A stretch of 64,000 nt of DNA, taken from assembly GCA_012934845.2 (NCBI GenBank), contig WNNJ02000758.1, forward strand, positions 62,001 to 126,000. Reading direction: 5' to 3'. Shown here one piece after another: positions 19,480 to 29,885 of the stretch. This DNA is from Pomphorhynchus laevis (Eukaryota > Acanthocephala > Palaeacanthocephala > Echinorhynchida > Pomphorhynchidae). A program made the position numbers and the translations under genes. Below the pieces are notes generated by a model. That model was not told where the DNA came from, did no database searches, and saw only the letters and a program-made list of their open reading frames with translations. Each line of letters starts with the position of its first letter. The first letter of the stretch is position 1.

Positions 19480-21919
19480 TCAAATCCATGGGGATCTGAG
19501 CCCCCAACCAATCCAACACGCCGCTTTCCGACTGAACCACCCGGGGTCTTTCACCCCCCGAAGAGACCAGTCAGCGCGGACTATGTTGGGTAAGCGAGAG
19601 ATGAGGAGCTTAAGAAACCTTAGTCTTTGCTCTGGGGGACGTCCTCTAGAGAAGAAGACTAATCCCGAGATAGCCCAAGTGCCCCAGAGGCGCACCTGGG
19701 TATTCCCATTCAACGACAGATGCTGGGCCCGTTTCAGAGCCCAACTAGCTCTCTTCAGGATACGTTTAAATCTATCTAGGTCAGCTTTCGCCGACCAGTT
19801 CACCGAAACAGTGAACCCCAGGTATTTTACTCGACTTGTGAAGGTAGGGAGTGGATCAGAGGCAAATAATGAGGCAAGAGCAGAGAGTGCTAGTCTCTTA
19901 AGCTTTTGCTTCGTCGCAGGGGAGCCATGAAAGACAACCACCTGCGATTTGGCGGAGTTTAAAACAAGATTGGACCTGGGCAACTGGTCATTTAATCTTA
20001 AAAAGAATCGGCTGATGTCAGAGACTACGTCCTTAAACCTGCGTCCAGAGAACAGGGTTGTGGTGTCATCAGCGTACACCACTAGACGTTGATCACGTTT
20101 GAATATTTTGAGCAGATTGATGGAGGCAACAAGATATAAGATAGGAGAGAGGGGAACCTTGAGGTACACCCGTAATAGGGTAGAACTGACGCGCATCAGG
20201 GTCATCATCATAGTAAAATCGCTTGGTGTACAGCAGTATCTCCACCCTGTTAACAATTCTCGCAGGCAACCCGAGGGACCTGAAAGAAGAGATAACAAAA
20301 GGTATGAAAATGTGGTCAAAAGCAGCGGAAAAATCAAGGAAAACAGCCACAACGAGTTAAATGCCTATTCTCCCGACAGAACCGTTGCACGTCACCTACC
20401 GCTGAATGGACCGAGCGACATTTGACGAACCCATGGAAATCAGGTGGGATTAAATTTCGCTTACTTAGATGATCGCGGATTCTACGCGCAAGCGCTTTTT
20501 CGTAGATCGAAACGAGGGAATTTTGAATCGAAATGGGCTGCAGGTCTTTAGGACAAGAGACCGGACATTTCTTAGATAAAATTCTTTTACTAACATTGAT
20601 GCCGGCCACATCGGATAGGTGGCTAATAGCATTGTGACGGCCACCTACCTTCTTTGATCGGTTGTCAAAAGCTGACATACCCGAGAAGAGAGTGGAGCGA
20701 CGGATTTGGAGGTGCCCTGTAGAGGCCCCCAGGCGTTGAGAATATCTGGCACAGATAAGTCTCTACTCCTGAAGTCTCCCCAGAGCGGGATTGGTTGCGG
20801 TGATTGAGTGGCTCCATAATTGTATAAGGCTAGAGACTCCTCCAAAACTTTGTCAAGGCCTATACTACCGATCCACCCCTATCCCTCCAGCCAGCAAACT
20901 TCTCCATCTTGAACATCTTCCAAAAGGAAGACTGAGAAGGTTTAAGACGAGCGATACTCGCCCTATCCCTACTCAGCTGGAACCAGTATCTGGTGCGCCA
21001 GTATTTGCTCGAGAGAGTCTGTTTGGCAGAAGAAGAGAGAGAAGGGAGGTTAAGTAGTTTAGCTAGGACCTTGAGTTTTGTCGGAGTGGGACTGAAAATG
21101 CGACCGTTAGAGGTTGTCGAAAGAAACGCGGTAGCTTGCGAAGAGAGATAAGAGTTAAATTCGGTTAAACTCTTATTACCAATATGGGGGAAGCGTTGGA
21201 TAGCTGCCTGGAAGAAAGCCACTCTGATCGAATCAAGGTGGAATCTTCTACGAAGCCGCGTATCCTCCTCTATCCGCCAACAAATTAGATCATGAGAGGT
21301 GGACAGATATTGACGCGATTGCTCCGTACAGAGGGGTTTAAACAACCACCTCTCATGTAGCAATAGTAAGTCGAGGAGTGAATTCGTTGATGTGCAATGA
21401 AAGGTTGGGGACGGTGGTTTATGAATAAGATAATCGTTCCTGGCTCTGCGAAGTGCTGCATTAATCCAACGACCAGTTCTGTCGTTGAAGTCACCTAGTA
21501 CCATGTCATAGCCGCCGTCAATAATCCCATCCAGGAGGTCACGGTTCTTGTGAATCTCCGCTAGGACGAATGTAAACGTTGGCAAGACTAAGGCGTTTAC
21601 CGTTCTTAACGAGTGACACTACTAGACAAGACAGTGCTGGATAAGTGTAGTTTTGCAAGAGAGAAGATCTTAAAGAGCACTTAACTAAGGTCGAGAGTAC
21701 TTGAGAAGAAGAGGAGTGAGGCGGGGTTATGTATGGAGTAAAGTTGGAACATATGTGCTTAGGGATAAATCGAGTAATGTCCTGGTGGATACGGATATAC
21801 CGCGTCTCCTGAAGGACTATAACATCTGCGTCTATACCAGTTAAAAGTATAAGGGCAGAAGCACCTCCCGAATTCCACTGATGAATATTCAGTGAAAAAG
21901 GCTCGGGCTTACTCACCAT
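19480..21919 (-). pseudogene. LINE-J copy 3 ORF2 (endonuclease-RT)
   Basis: It begins at 21919 with MVSKPEPFSLNIHQWNSGGA. The endonuclease shows ADVIVLQETRYI and, in the next frame, YDMVLGDFNDRTGRWIN. The RT shows LQPISIQNSLVSIYEKAL, PPDFHGFVKCRSVHSAV, GCFPLDFSAAFDHI-type strand, GVPQGSPLS, then in the 19480-20352 frame LSPILYLVASIN, LVVYADDTTTLFSGR (catalytic DD) and VKYLGFTVSVNWSAKADLDR. The C-terminus has FSRGRPPEQRLRFLKLL and the Trp-rich GWFSRKAACWIGWGLRSPW end. The frame changes within the GSPLSPIL motif. Confidence 0.75.
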
Positions 21920-22192
21920 GTGTTAAATTAGTTGGAAAGAGGATGCCAACCTAGACAGCTAGTGCAATAGGGTTCCACCTTGCCACTGGCCCCGACCTGG
22001 GTCGGACCCGCATGGCAGTTTCTTCATTTCCCAGAGAGGCATTCAAACTCAGCAACTTCCCGATCTTGATTGGTGGAGTAGATCGAGCTGACCCGCCACG
22101 CTTCTTAGAGCGGGGGTATTTAATAATTCGGCAGGAACAGGTGCCACCGTGGGCGTGCCTACAAGAGAGGACACCAAGGGCATCAAAAATGC

Positions 22193-23102
22193 TTAAAGTT
22201 CGTTAATAATAGACTTCTTCTGGTTTGCTAGTAGAGGAAGAACGTCATTATTGGAGATTCGATCAGGATGAGTAGCGGCAGCAGAATTCGATTTCGAAAT
22301 AGGTTTAGAGAATTTCTGTTTGTAAGCCTTGAATATGGTGCACTTTCTTGACCATGCGGGGTGCACTCCACCACAGTTAACGCAAGAGGGTGTAGCTAAG
22401 CATTTCTCTTTATTAACCAGGTGCGGGCTATCCAGCTTGCCGCACACCACAAATCAGAGATCGAGCACAGGAGGACAACCAATGCCCCCAGCCATGGTAT
22501 TTCTGGCAATGGGGGTAAGTGAGGGTGTCCTCACTAATCATCATGAATTTCAGATTAAAGTCCATAAAACGGTTACCGCCTTTACCCAGCACATGCCTGA
22601 TAGAAAATAATTTAAATTGTTTCTTTACTTGTTCAACATACTCGTCGGAATTGAAGGACGAATAATTCGAGACTCTTACAGTGCATTTCAGTGACAGAAT
22701 GGAAATAGATCCAAGAGAAGAAAGATTAATTGAAAAGTATTTTCGGTAATCGTCAAGAATGGTACCATTGGCGAAGGACACCCTGAGAGTGTTCTCAAGG
22801 GCTTTAACAGAGTTAAAATAAACTTTGTTCTTGACCATAAGGGCAAATTCACGAAGAAACGTGCCAAAAAGGGCGTGCTTTTGAATTGGTTTGGATGGTT
22901 TGGTTACGCATAAGTGCGCTAGTTTTGCAACAGGAGGGAGGTACTGCTCCACTCCATTTTTTGAAACACAAACATTACTAACCTTGATAAGTTCAGAGTC
23001 TTTTCCAGAAAGATTACTTACTTTACTTTGAGAATCATTTGAAATCGCAGTAAACTTTGCAGTAGAATTGCAACAATCAAAATCTTTTGATAGCTCCGAC
23101 AT
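22193..23102 (-). pseudogene. LINE-J copy 3 ORF1
   Basis: The gag-like ORF1 starts at MSELSKDFDCC near 23102. Landmarks are NVCVSKNGVEQYLPP, HALFGTFLREFALMVKNKV, LRVSFANGTILDDYRKYFSI, a region equivalent to RRM-like folds of LINE ORF1 proteins (inference), then YPHCQKYHGWGHWLSSC (CCHC) and, in an overlapping frame, CVNCGGVHPAWSRKC. One frameshift lies between the knuckles near 22440. The C-terminal helix NNDVLPLLANQKKSI corresponds to the DKDIIHLLD helix in copy 1. The protein would bind LINE RNA. Confidence 0.65.
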
Positions 23103-23132
23103 GCCTCCAAAATTTGTAACAGAAATAACTCC

Positions 23133-23142
23133 TTGCCAATAT
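23133..23142. repeat. Target-site duplication of LINE-J copy 3 (5' side)
   Basis: TTGCCAATAT, the same 10 bp as at 19327-19336. Joining host sequence across the LINE restores a continuous PLE coding context. Confidence 0.85.
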
Positions 23143-23345
23143 GTTGTCATTGATTCTCAATACATTAACATCTAGAAAATTTATCAAATTTCCTGTCGTC
23201 AAAATTAACCTTTCATTGTATTGCATTATCATCTTTATTAAGTATTTCGATATCCATTGTTTTTGGGTCTATATCAAAAATGGCAAAAAGATCGTCGACA
23301 TACCTCTACCAGTGCTCAGGCTTTATAGTTTTTTTGTATGTATCA
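23143..23345 (-). mobile_element. Penelope-type PLE RT fragment (right of LINE-J copy 3)
   Basis: The minus strand reads RYVDDLFAIFDIDPKTMDI (catalytic YVDD strand) and, in the next frame, INFLDVNVLRINDN at the LINE junction. The 19326 side continues with ANVFRKP. The two pieces are one element split by the insertion. Confidence 0.7.
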
Positions 23346-23399
23346 CAAACATTTTATCGTGTACAAGTCAGCAATGGGAAAACTCAATGGAACCTATTA

Positions 23400-24195
23400 T
23401 TTTCACATATTAAAATATGTAGGATCTTCTAGTTGTGATGCAATAGTTGAGAATCCATCTTGATCCTCACTTTTGTAATAACTCGATTTCTCTGTATTTT
23501 CATCTGTTAGGCTATGTTCGTCATTTTTTCCACTATCTTGTTATATATATTTTCATTCTCTTTGCTTTGTGTAGAAAATCATTTCATTGTCAAAACACTC
23601 ATTTTGACTGTCACTAATACGGCTTGTTGATTCAAATACTGAATTTTCATCACTATTTTTCAAACTGCTCACTATATCACTATAATCGATGGATTCTAAT
23701 GATAGATCTAGCTCTTCGAACTCACTTATATCTTTTTCCAGGAGCTGGCGCACTCTCATTTCTATTTCAGTTTCCGTCAATTGGTTTTCATCTGATTCAG
23801 ACTCATTTCCCCTGTTCTCTGATTTGAACTTGATAGGCGAACAACAAAAAATATCGTCAAATGATTTTTCTTCGAATTTTGTTGTTTGAGTAAGTATTTG
23901 CTCTTATTCGTTCAATTGAATCAGACCCTCATCCAAGTCATACTCCAGCAAATTGTTTTCTAATAATCTTCAAATGTGCTGAATTATTCGATAAAGTTCA
24001 AGTGTCTGTAATCTTATAGCTAGCTTAATGCACAGCTCTCTTTTGCCAGCTTCCATCGCCGTCAGAATAATATGTTTGATGTTCACTGCAACCTGGTCAA
24101 CAGCATCATATGTTAATTTGAGGCTATTTATATAATTGTCGTATTGTGATAATTTATGATTGTGTATTTTTAGATAGTTGAATAAAAACAATCGA
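23400..24195 (-). pseudogene. Decayed single-frame coding stretch, unidentified
   Basis: On the minus strand one frame stays coding-like from 24191 to about 23410, interrupted by five stop codons but, as far as I can read, no frameshift. It starts MFLFNYLKIHNHKL, continues with a helical segment (AVNIKHIILTAMEAGKRELC, LAIRLQTLELYRIIQHI), then an acidic, serine-rich part (NRGNESESDENQLTETEIEM, DISEFEELDLSLESIDYSD). The acidic N-terminal style recalls some DNA-transposon proteins, but no catalytic motif is visible and I do not assign a function. Confidence 0.35.
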
Positions 24196-24227
24196 CTTTC
24201 CTCTTACCATAGTTTACTCAACTATTT

Positions 24228-25404
24228 TTGTGGTCTTTGCAGTATATGGACAAGCTATTCAAACCTGAAACATTTGCAACGCCGATCAACACAGCCGAAT
24301 CAGAAAATTCATGGACACATTGGAAACGGCGTTTCGAAAAGTATCTGACGAAACTTACCGACCTAAACGAAAACGATAGGCTCGATATACTCATAAATCA
24401 CGTGTCGCCTAGCGTCTACAGCTACATTTCGACGACCAACGTGTATAATATCGCGCTACAACAACTGGATGACTTGTACCTGAAGCCAAGAAACAAAGTA
24501 TTTGCACGTTTCAGCTAAGCTCCTGCAAACAGTCTCAGAATCAGTCAATAGATGATTTCGTTCAGGAATTGTATCAGCTGGCCAAGAATTGCGAATTCAA
24601 AGATGTAAAAGCCGACGAACATCGCAGCTTATGTGTCCGTGACGCATTCATTTCTGGATTAAGATCTGGCGACATCAGGCAAAGATTGCTTGAGGTCCCA
24701 AGCTCACCTTTTTGACTGCAGTTGAAAAGGCCAAAACACTGGATTTCGCGCAATAAAATGCTTAAGCATATCGAATGTCAGATGCACATGTGTCAGCAGT
24801 CTCCGAACACAGAAGATACTTTACCACCCTGTGCTTTAGTCTCGATTCAAAATACACATGCTTTTTTCTGTGGACGGGATCGACACCCGCGGATCAAATG
24901 TCCCGCAAGGCTTGCGCGGTGTTGAAGATGCGAAAAAATCGGTCACTCTTCGATTGTCTGCCGGTCAGACCCCACCGCTGTCTCTCGTTCCGCTGCAACA
25001 ACTATCGAACAGTCTAATCAATATCCGTCTCTCGCTAACCTATCATTATCTGCCGCCAAATCTGACGACATAGCCCGGGCAAAAATTAAAGTACGTCTTA
25101 ACGACTTTACTGTCATGGAGTTAATAGACACGGGCAGCGGCGAGAACTTCATTGACAATACGGTGGAGACACGCTTAAAGTTAAGAAGAATTTCATCAAG
25201 CACAAAGTGTTCATGGCGTCCAGTGACTACCGATCCGCTATACTTTACTGCTGTACCGCCGATATGACCATCAATGAAGCAGAATACAAGTCTGTACGCT
25301 TTTTGTGCCTAAACAATTTATGCAGTGACATTATTCTCGGACACCCATTTCTTTCGAATTATGAATCTCTCACTACGAAATTCAACGAAGTAAGACCCCG
25401 CTGA
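24228..25404 (+). mobile_element. Ty3/Gypsy-like LTR retrotransposon fossil (gag-protease part)
   Basis: A fragment of an LTR retrotransposon. A gag-like part lies at about 24243-24715 and an aspartic-protease-like part at about 25090-25400. RT, RNase H and integrase are not seen. The copy is broken in several places and looks moderately old. Its right end runs into a 280-bp repeat array that may derive from the same element's terminal or leader region. Family assignment rests on the gag opening and the protease active-site style. Confidence 0.6.
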
Positions 25405-25499
25405 CTATGGGAGCTATATGTGCTATCGAGATTCAGACACCGTATCCTTTTTCGTCTTTGACATCCGACTGTCGTCCAATTGTTTATAAAATTGTGCTG

Positions 25500-25625
25500 T
25501 TTAATATACTAGACTTCGATTCACGACTTTCAGTCACCATGTCAGTTCTAGACGATCACTTTATCATCGAAATGAACAGTACCCGGCAACACTTATCAGT
25601 AGAATGAAAAACTCACTGGTCGTTT
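25500..25625 (-). repeat. Inverted copy of the 280-bp repeat unit
   Basis: GACTTCGATTCACGACTTTC at 25515 is the reverse complement of the block that opens each direct unit at 25883, 26162 and 26442. Similarity continues to GTAGAATGAA at about 25607. Confidence 0.75.
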
Positions 25626-25814
25626 CGGTTCCTCTGTGACATTATGAATGAAGGCGTTTACGACACTGTGCTTAATTGACTGATGCTTACGTTCTATATC
25701 AGATTGAATTGCTGCGCGAACCATCCTTAAATACTAGGCAGAGGTTGTTGCTGAATTGTCGCTGCATTCGATCAGTGGGTACTGCACTTATTTACTGCAC
25801 ATTGAGTACTGAAT

Positions 25815-26560
25815 TGTCGAATTATCGAAACTATCAGTGGGTACTTCATTTTACTTATGAGTGATTGTCTAGAAGCGACAGGGTGACTGAAAGTCGTGAA
25901 TCGAAGTCAATTCTATCAAATTACACCATTTTATATAAATTCCGTATTCTGTAAGAAATCAGAACCGTCATTTACTCAGCAGATCCGTGCACCACCGTTA
26001 TACATGCCGTATCCATAAAAGATCCAACGAGTGCAGCAACAATTAAGCAACAACCATGTCACACAAGCAACCGAAACGATCATTGGGTACTTCATTCTAC
26101 TGATGAGTGTTGCCGGATACTCATCATTTCGATGCTAAAATGATCTTCTATAAGTAACATGGTGACTGAAAGTCGTGAATCGAAGTCCAGTCTATCACGC
26201 AACACCATTTTATATAAATACCTCATTTTGTAAGAAATCCTGGACCGTTATTTACTCAGCACATCCGTGCACCACTATTATACATGCCATATCCATAAAA
26301 GATCCAACGAGTGCAGCGACAATTCAGCAACAACCATGCAACACAAGCAACCGAAACGATCATTGGGTACTTCATTCTACTGATGAGTGTTGCCGGGTTT
26401 TCATCATTTCAATATTAAAGTGGTCGTCTAGAAGGGACATGGTGACTGCAAGTTGTGAATCGAACTCCAGTCTATCACGCAACACCATTTTATATAAATG
26501 CCGCATTTCGTAAGAAATCCTGGACCGTTGTTTACTCACCACATCCGTGTACCACCATAT
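25815..26560 (+). repeat. ~280-bp tandem repeat array
   Basis: Equivalent points (GTGACTGAAAGTCGTGAATC and variants) occur at 25883, 26162 and 26442, giving a period of 279-280 bp over about 2.6 units. Each unit contains CACCATTTTATATAAAT, a TATA-box-like block, followed by a GTAAGAAATC block and CATCCGTG. A partial unit precedes the array. The array lies directly after the LTR-element fossil, so an origin from a promoter-bearing terminal repeat is possible but unproven. Confidence 0.75.
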
Positions 26561-26622
26561 ATATCTAAATTTTGGATAATTATATATAATTGTAAATGTA
26601 TATATAATATTAATACACGGAT

Positions 26623-26862
26623 TATATATACCAGCTGTTTTTCTTGTAAAGACATATTCAGTCTTTCGCTGTTAGACGAAAGACATCGCGTGTGATGCTG
26701 TATATATAGTATCGACACGGAAGACACATAGCTACGTGGGGTAATAGCTGTGATGCCAGAGAATAAGAAACAAGCAAAAAAGAATAGTAAGACAGTTATG
26801 TTTTACCAGCGACTAGGTTTATCAGCAGGGTTAGAAGCAGTGGTTATCTATTCTATAGGAGT
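26623..26862 (+). repeat. Left inverted arm of the hepadna-like fossil
   Basis: Pairs with 29045-29320. Shared blocks include CCAGCTGTTTTTCTTGTAAA, CTATATATAGTATCGACAC-type sequence and CACGTAG. The right arm holds an extra ~24 bp near 29060. Confidence 0.8.
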
Positions 26863-28903
26863 ACCGTGCATGTCCTGTAGGAAAAGGTTACCCATTGGTA
26901 CCGTTTTTGCTCTCCCTTTGAGCGCTGAAAAATACACTTCTTTATTATCGGTATGTATCTTAGCGTATGGGTATAGCTTATGACCACATTAGGGGGCTAA
27001 TAATTCAGCCTCAAAGATTGAAAAATCATATGTCAGTGCATATTTGTAATATTTCCCTTCAAGACCAACAATTCCAATTTGATTTTGGGTCGCATCCACG
27101 AAGACATTTTCATGGCATGCTCTTTTTGCTCTTGGTAAAATCAGGGGCTTTTTATTAATAAGCCACTCTAAAAAAACAGGATTGCCAAGGTTCATTATGG
27201 TATAGGAGTTTATGCGCAGTGGTAAAAAAAGGTGGAGATTTCAAATTCCTAAGATACGTTACGGCCTCGCAAAAACGAGATAAAGCATCAGATGTAATCT
27301 GAACCTCTTTAGTCGACCAAATGTCTCTCAAAAAAGTAAATTTTTTGCGGAGGCGTAGGATGCACTTCTCTAGGTTTTGAGTGAGATTTCCACTTTTGCA
27401 GAGAGCAAGACGCTTACGTGCTGCCAAAGCTAATTTAGCTTTATAGTCGTGTGATAGGATCATATCATCTATATGAGTCGAAGTTTCAACCCCTTGTCTA
27501 CGAGCAAGATGAGTAATGTCATTGTCAATCAATTGGGCCCAAAAGGGTCCCCAAGGTATACCGAAAGGAACAACCTTATAATGATAGTAAATACCATTGT
27601 ATTCAAAGGCTGTTTTAATCCAATCGGAAGGACATAGTGGTATTTGGTAAAACATTGATTTAAAATAAATTTTTACATACTAATTTTTGCACAGTACGTG
27701 TTCCCTGTCTAAAACTTGATATATAGAAGGCAGATAGAAATCTGGGGTTTTACACCCATTTCATATCCTCCCGTCATATATCAGCATGTAGGAGTCTTTC
27801 TTAGACATTGAGAAAACTCGGGAACAGTACTGTGGCTTAGTCCTTCGTGGTAAAGGAGCTATTATGCTTTTGCTGGTGTAATACTAAATAGCTCTTGTAA
27901 GTGCGAGCCTTACGTTTCAATGCCATCGGCGCCAACTCACCGGCATGACGTCAATCCGTACTCCGTGGCGGAAGATTGAGCGAACATGATCAGGTGCCTT
28001 ACTTTGTTCTAAAAGTCGGGGTATGTCAGTCAACTCAGAAACCTCGGGATGTTGTCGGTACGATGTAGATCGTAGCCTAACAAGCTCTCTTAACAAAGAT
28101 CCAAGATCAATGTTTTCCAGTTCACGTTCAATGAACATTTCTTAGTGCGCAAGGATAATTAATGTCGGGTTTTGCTGACCGAGTATGTTAAGATACTCGT
28201 TTGATGTCAATTTCCCCTTCATCAAGAGTATGAGATTCCGTTGTAGAACTGCGTACTCGTCCTATCTTGTTATCTGATCAACAATTCCTCTAATTGGTGG
28301 CCGAAATAAATCCGGTATCACCGAGAAGATCGAGACATCATCCCAGGGTTTCTACCTGTGGAGTGAGGAATCAGATTCCTGACAGTATCATCGGGGAAAT
28401 GAGCTATATGAAGTTGACGCCTATAATGCTCAGTACCCCTACCGTTCTGCTGCTCGAAAGTTTCTAATGCCCAGTCAAGAAGTAAATCTTGAGCTGTCCT
28501 CCGAGATTGCGATGGAATATAATTATATTCTCTCGACTGATGAGCCCTATATATTGCTTCGTCTATCCAGTACTCAAAATCCAAATGGATTCTTTACTGG
28601 GTGTCCATCATGACGTAAGCATAAGGCTCAGCATTCGCGTCCGGCGAAGGAAACGCAGGTTCGAGTTTATGTTCATCAACGGATGAACCAATCCCAAGCA
28701 ATGTATCAATTGCTGTTTAGAATTCCGGCACCGTTTATGTAACTGAATTCGAAGATCCTACACATATTTCCGGTTCGTGCATCTGGTTTAGATGGCACGA
28801 CGTAGGCAGATCAACAGCCAGATGTATGAACTGGGCTGTTGAAATAATGGTTTGAACAAATTTACATACCTTATGTATATAAGCATACCTTCTTTCGCTA
28901 CCA

Positions 28904-28998
28904 GTGCACGACTTGCAAAACCAACGGAAGACGACAAGTACACGACTTGCAAAACCAACGGAAGACGACAAGTACACGACATGTAAAACCAACGGAAC
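28904..28998. repeat. 34-bp tandem repeat, ~2.7 copies
   Basis: The unit CACGACTTGCAAAACCAACG plus GAAGACGACAAGTA is repeated from 28904; the last copy is partial and diverged. Confidence 0.8.
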
Positions 28999-29044
28999 AC
29001 CAGTTAAGACATACTCATGACTCCTGCTGCAGCCTACGAATTTA

Positions 29045-29320
29045 ATGCCTATCATATAGAATAGCTCTTGTAAGTGCGAGCTCTTGCGTTTACCCACTGC
29101 TTCTATCCCAGCTGATAAACCTAGTCGCTCGTAAAAAATAACCGTCCTACTATCCTTTTTGCTTGTTTCTTATTCTCTGACATCACAGCTATTCCCCCAC
29201 GTAGTTATGTGCCCTTTGTGTCGATACTATATATACAGCATCACACGTGATGTCCTTTCGTATGACAGCGAAATACAGTGAAGATTTTTTTACAAGAAAA
29301 AAAAACAGCTGGTATATATA
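29045..29320 (-). repeat. Right inverted arm of the hepadna-like fossil
   Basis: Reverse-complement partner of 26623-26862, with about 85-90% agreement by eye. Both arms contain the end of the RNase H region. Confidence 0.8.
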
Positions 29321-29338
29321 CCATTACTGGTATATTTA

Positions 29339-29885
29339 TGAAAAATCAGTATCCAAAAGAGGTAAAAATACAACAAGAGTATTATTTAATTAAAACGTTT
29401 CGGCACAATGCCACCTTCAGTTTTTGCTTATACACAACATCAAAACTACAGCGTTTGCAACTTTATATTAAATTTTGTCATCATTCACCACGGAAGAACT
29501 TCTCGACTTTATGGTGATTTTTTTCTTTTATAAAAGTCATACTTGTTTTCATCATTTAGCATTTTGTCCGTCATAAGTTGTTCTATCTAGTAGTCTTCTA
29601 CTGTTGTACGTTCACAGTATCCTTTGATATCTGCGCTGATTATTGTTGTAACGAACTCATTTGACGGGTATTCTACACAGTGCGCTACTGCATAGAATAC
29701 CCGTCACTAGTAAGCTTAGTGTTAATGCAATGTTTTCTTTTGACCAATCTGCGTTTGACATTCGTGTTTCAACTAATCGTATATCGTTGTCATTATTAAT
29801 TGATGTGTATAGAGATTGGACGTCTAGAGTTGCTAATATTATGTATTAAAAGTGTTCTCTAATGCCGTTAATTTACATATAAAAT
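29339..29885 (-). mobile_element. Inverted deletion derivative of a Penelope-type PLE
   Basis: The minus strand repeats two separate parts of the downstream element: 29339-29700 matches its 3' end (about 31890-32238, endonuclease C-terminus and tail) and 29706-29885 matches part of its RT (about 30572-30755). The two are fused, so this is an internally deleted, inverted copy abutting the longer copy. A palindrome (GGGTATTCTACACAGTGCGC and its partner) lies at the fusion point near 29660-29700. Confidence 0.75.

Larger units (their letters stand above)
19337..23132 (-). mobile_element. LINE-J copy 3, inserted in a PLE
   Basis: A 3.8-kb LINE-J copy bounded by a 10-bp duplication. ORF1 occupies about 23102-22193 with a zinc knuckle (HCQKYHGWGHWLSSC), and ORF2 about 21919-19480. 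The 5' end starts GGAGTTATTTCTG just before the ORF1 ATG; the 3' end reads AAGAAAATCTTTATTATT. It interrupts a Penelope-type PLE whose reading continues on both sides. ORF2 is split mainly at about 21540-21590, 20650-20680 and 20150. The 20150 break is shared with copy 4. It looks younger than copies 1 and 2. Confidence 0.85.
26623..29320 (-). mobile_element. Fossil reverse-transcribing element with inverted ends and hepadna-like RNase H
   Basis: A ~2.7-kb unit bounded by inverted repeats (about 26623-26862 and 29045-29320). On the minus strand it has a leader protein region of unknown type (about 28584-27917), a reverse transcriptase part (about 27880-27155) and an RNase H part (about 27195-26830). 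RNase H motifs recall hepadnaviruses more than Gypsy elements. DIRS-like or related elements with inverted ends are alternatives; no tyrosine recombinase, capsid or envelope was recognised. The copy is broken, with several breaks, and is best treated as an old fossil. Family remains uncertain. Confidence 0.5.

Noticed and set aside
19469-19930. 153-codon plus-strand open frame, repeated at 36898-37245
   Set aside because: Antisense shadow of the LINE-J RT C-terminus in both copies.
25880-26560. CRISPR-like array
   Set aside because: The period is 280 bp with diverged whole-unit repeats. There are no short repeats with unique spacers and the genome is eukaryotic.
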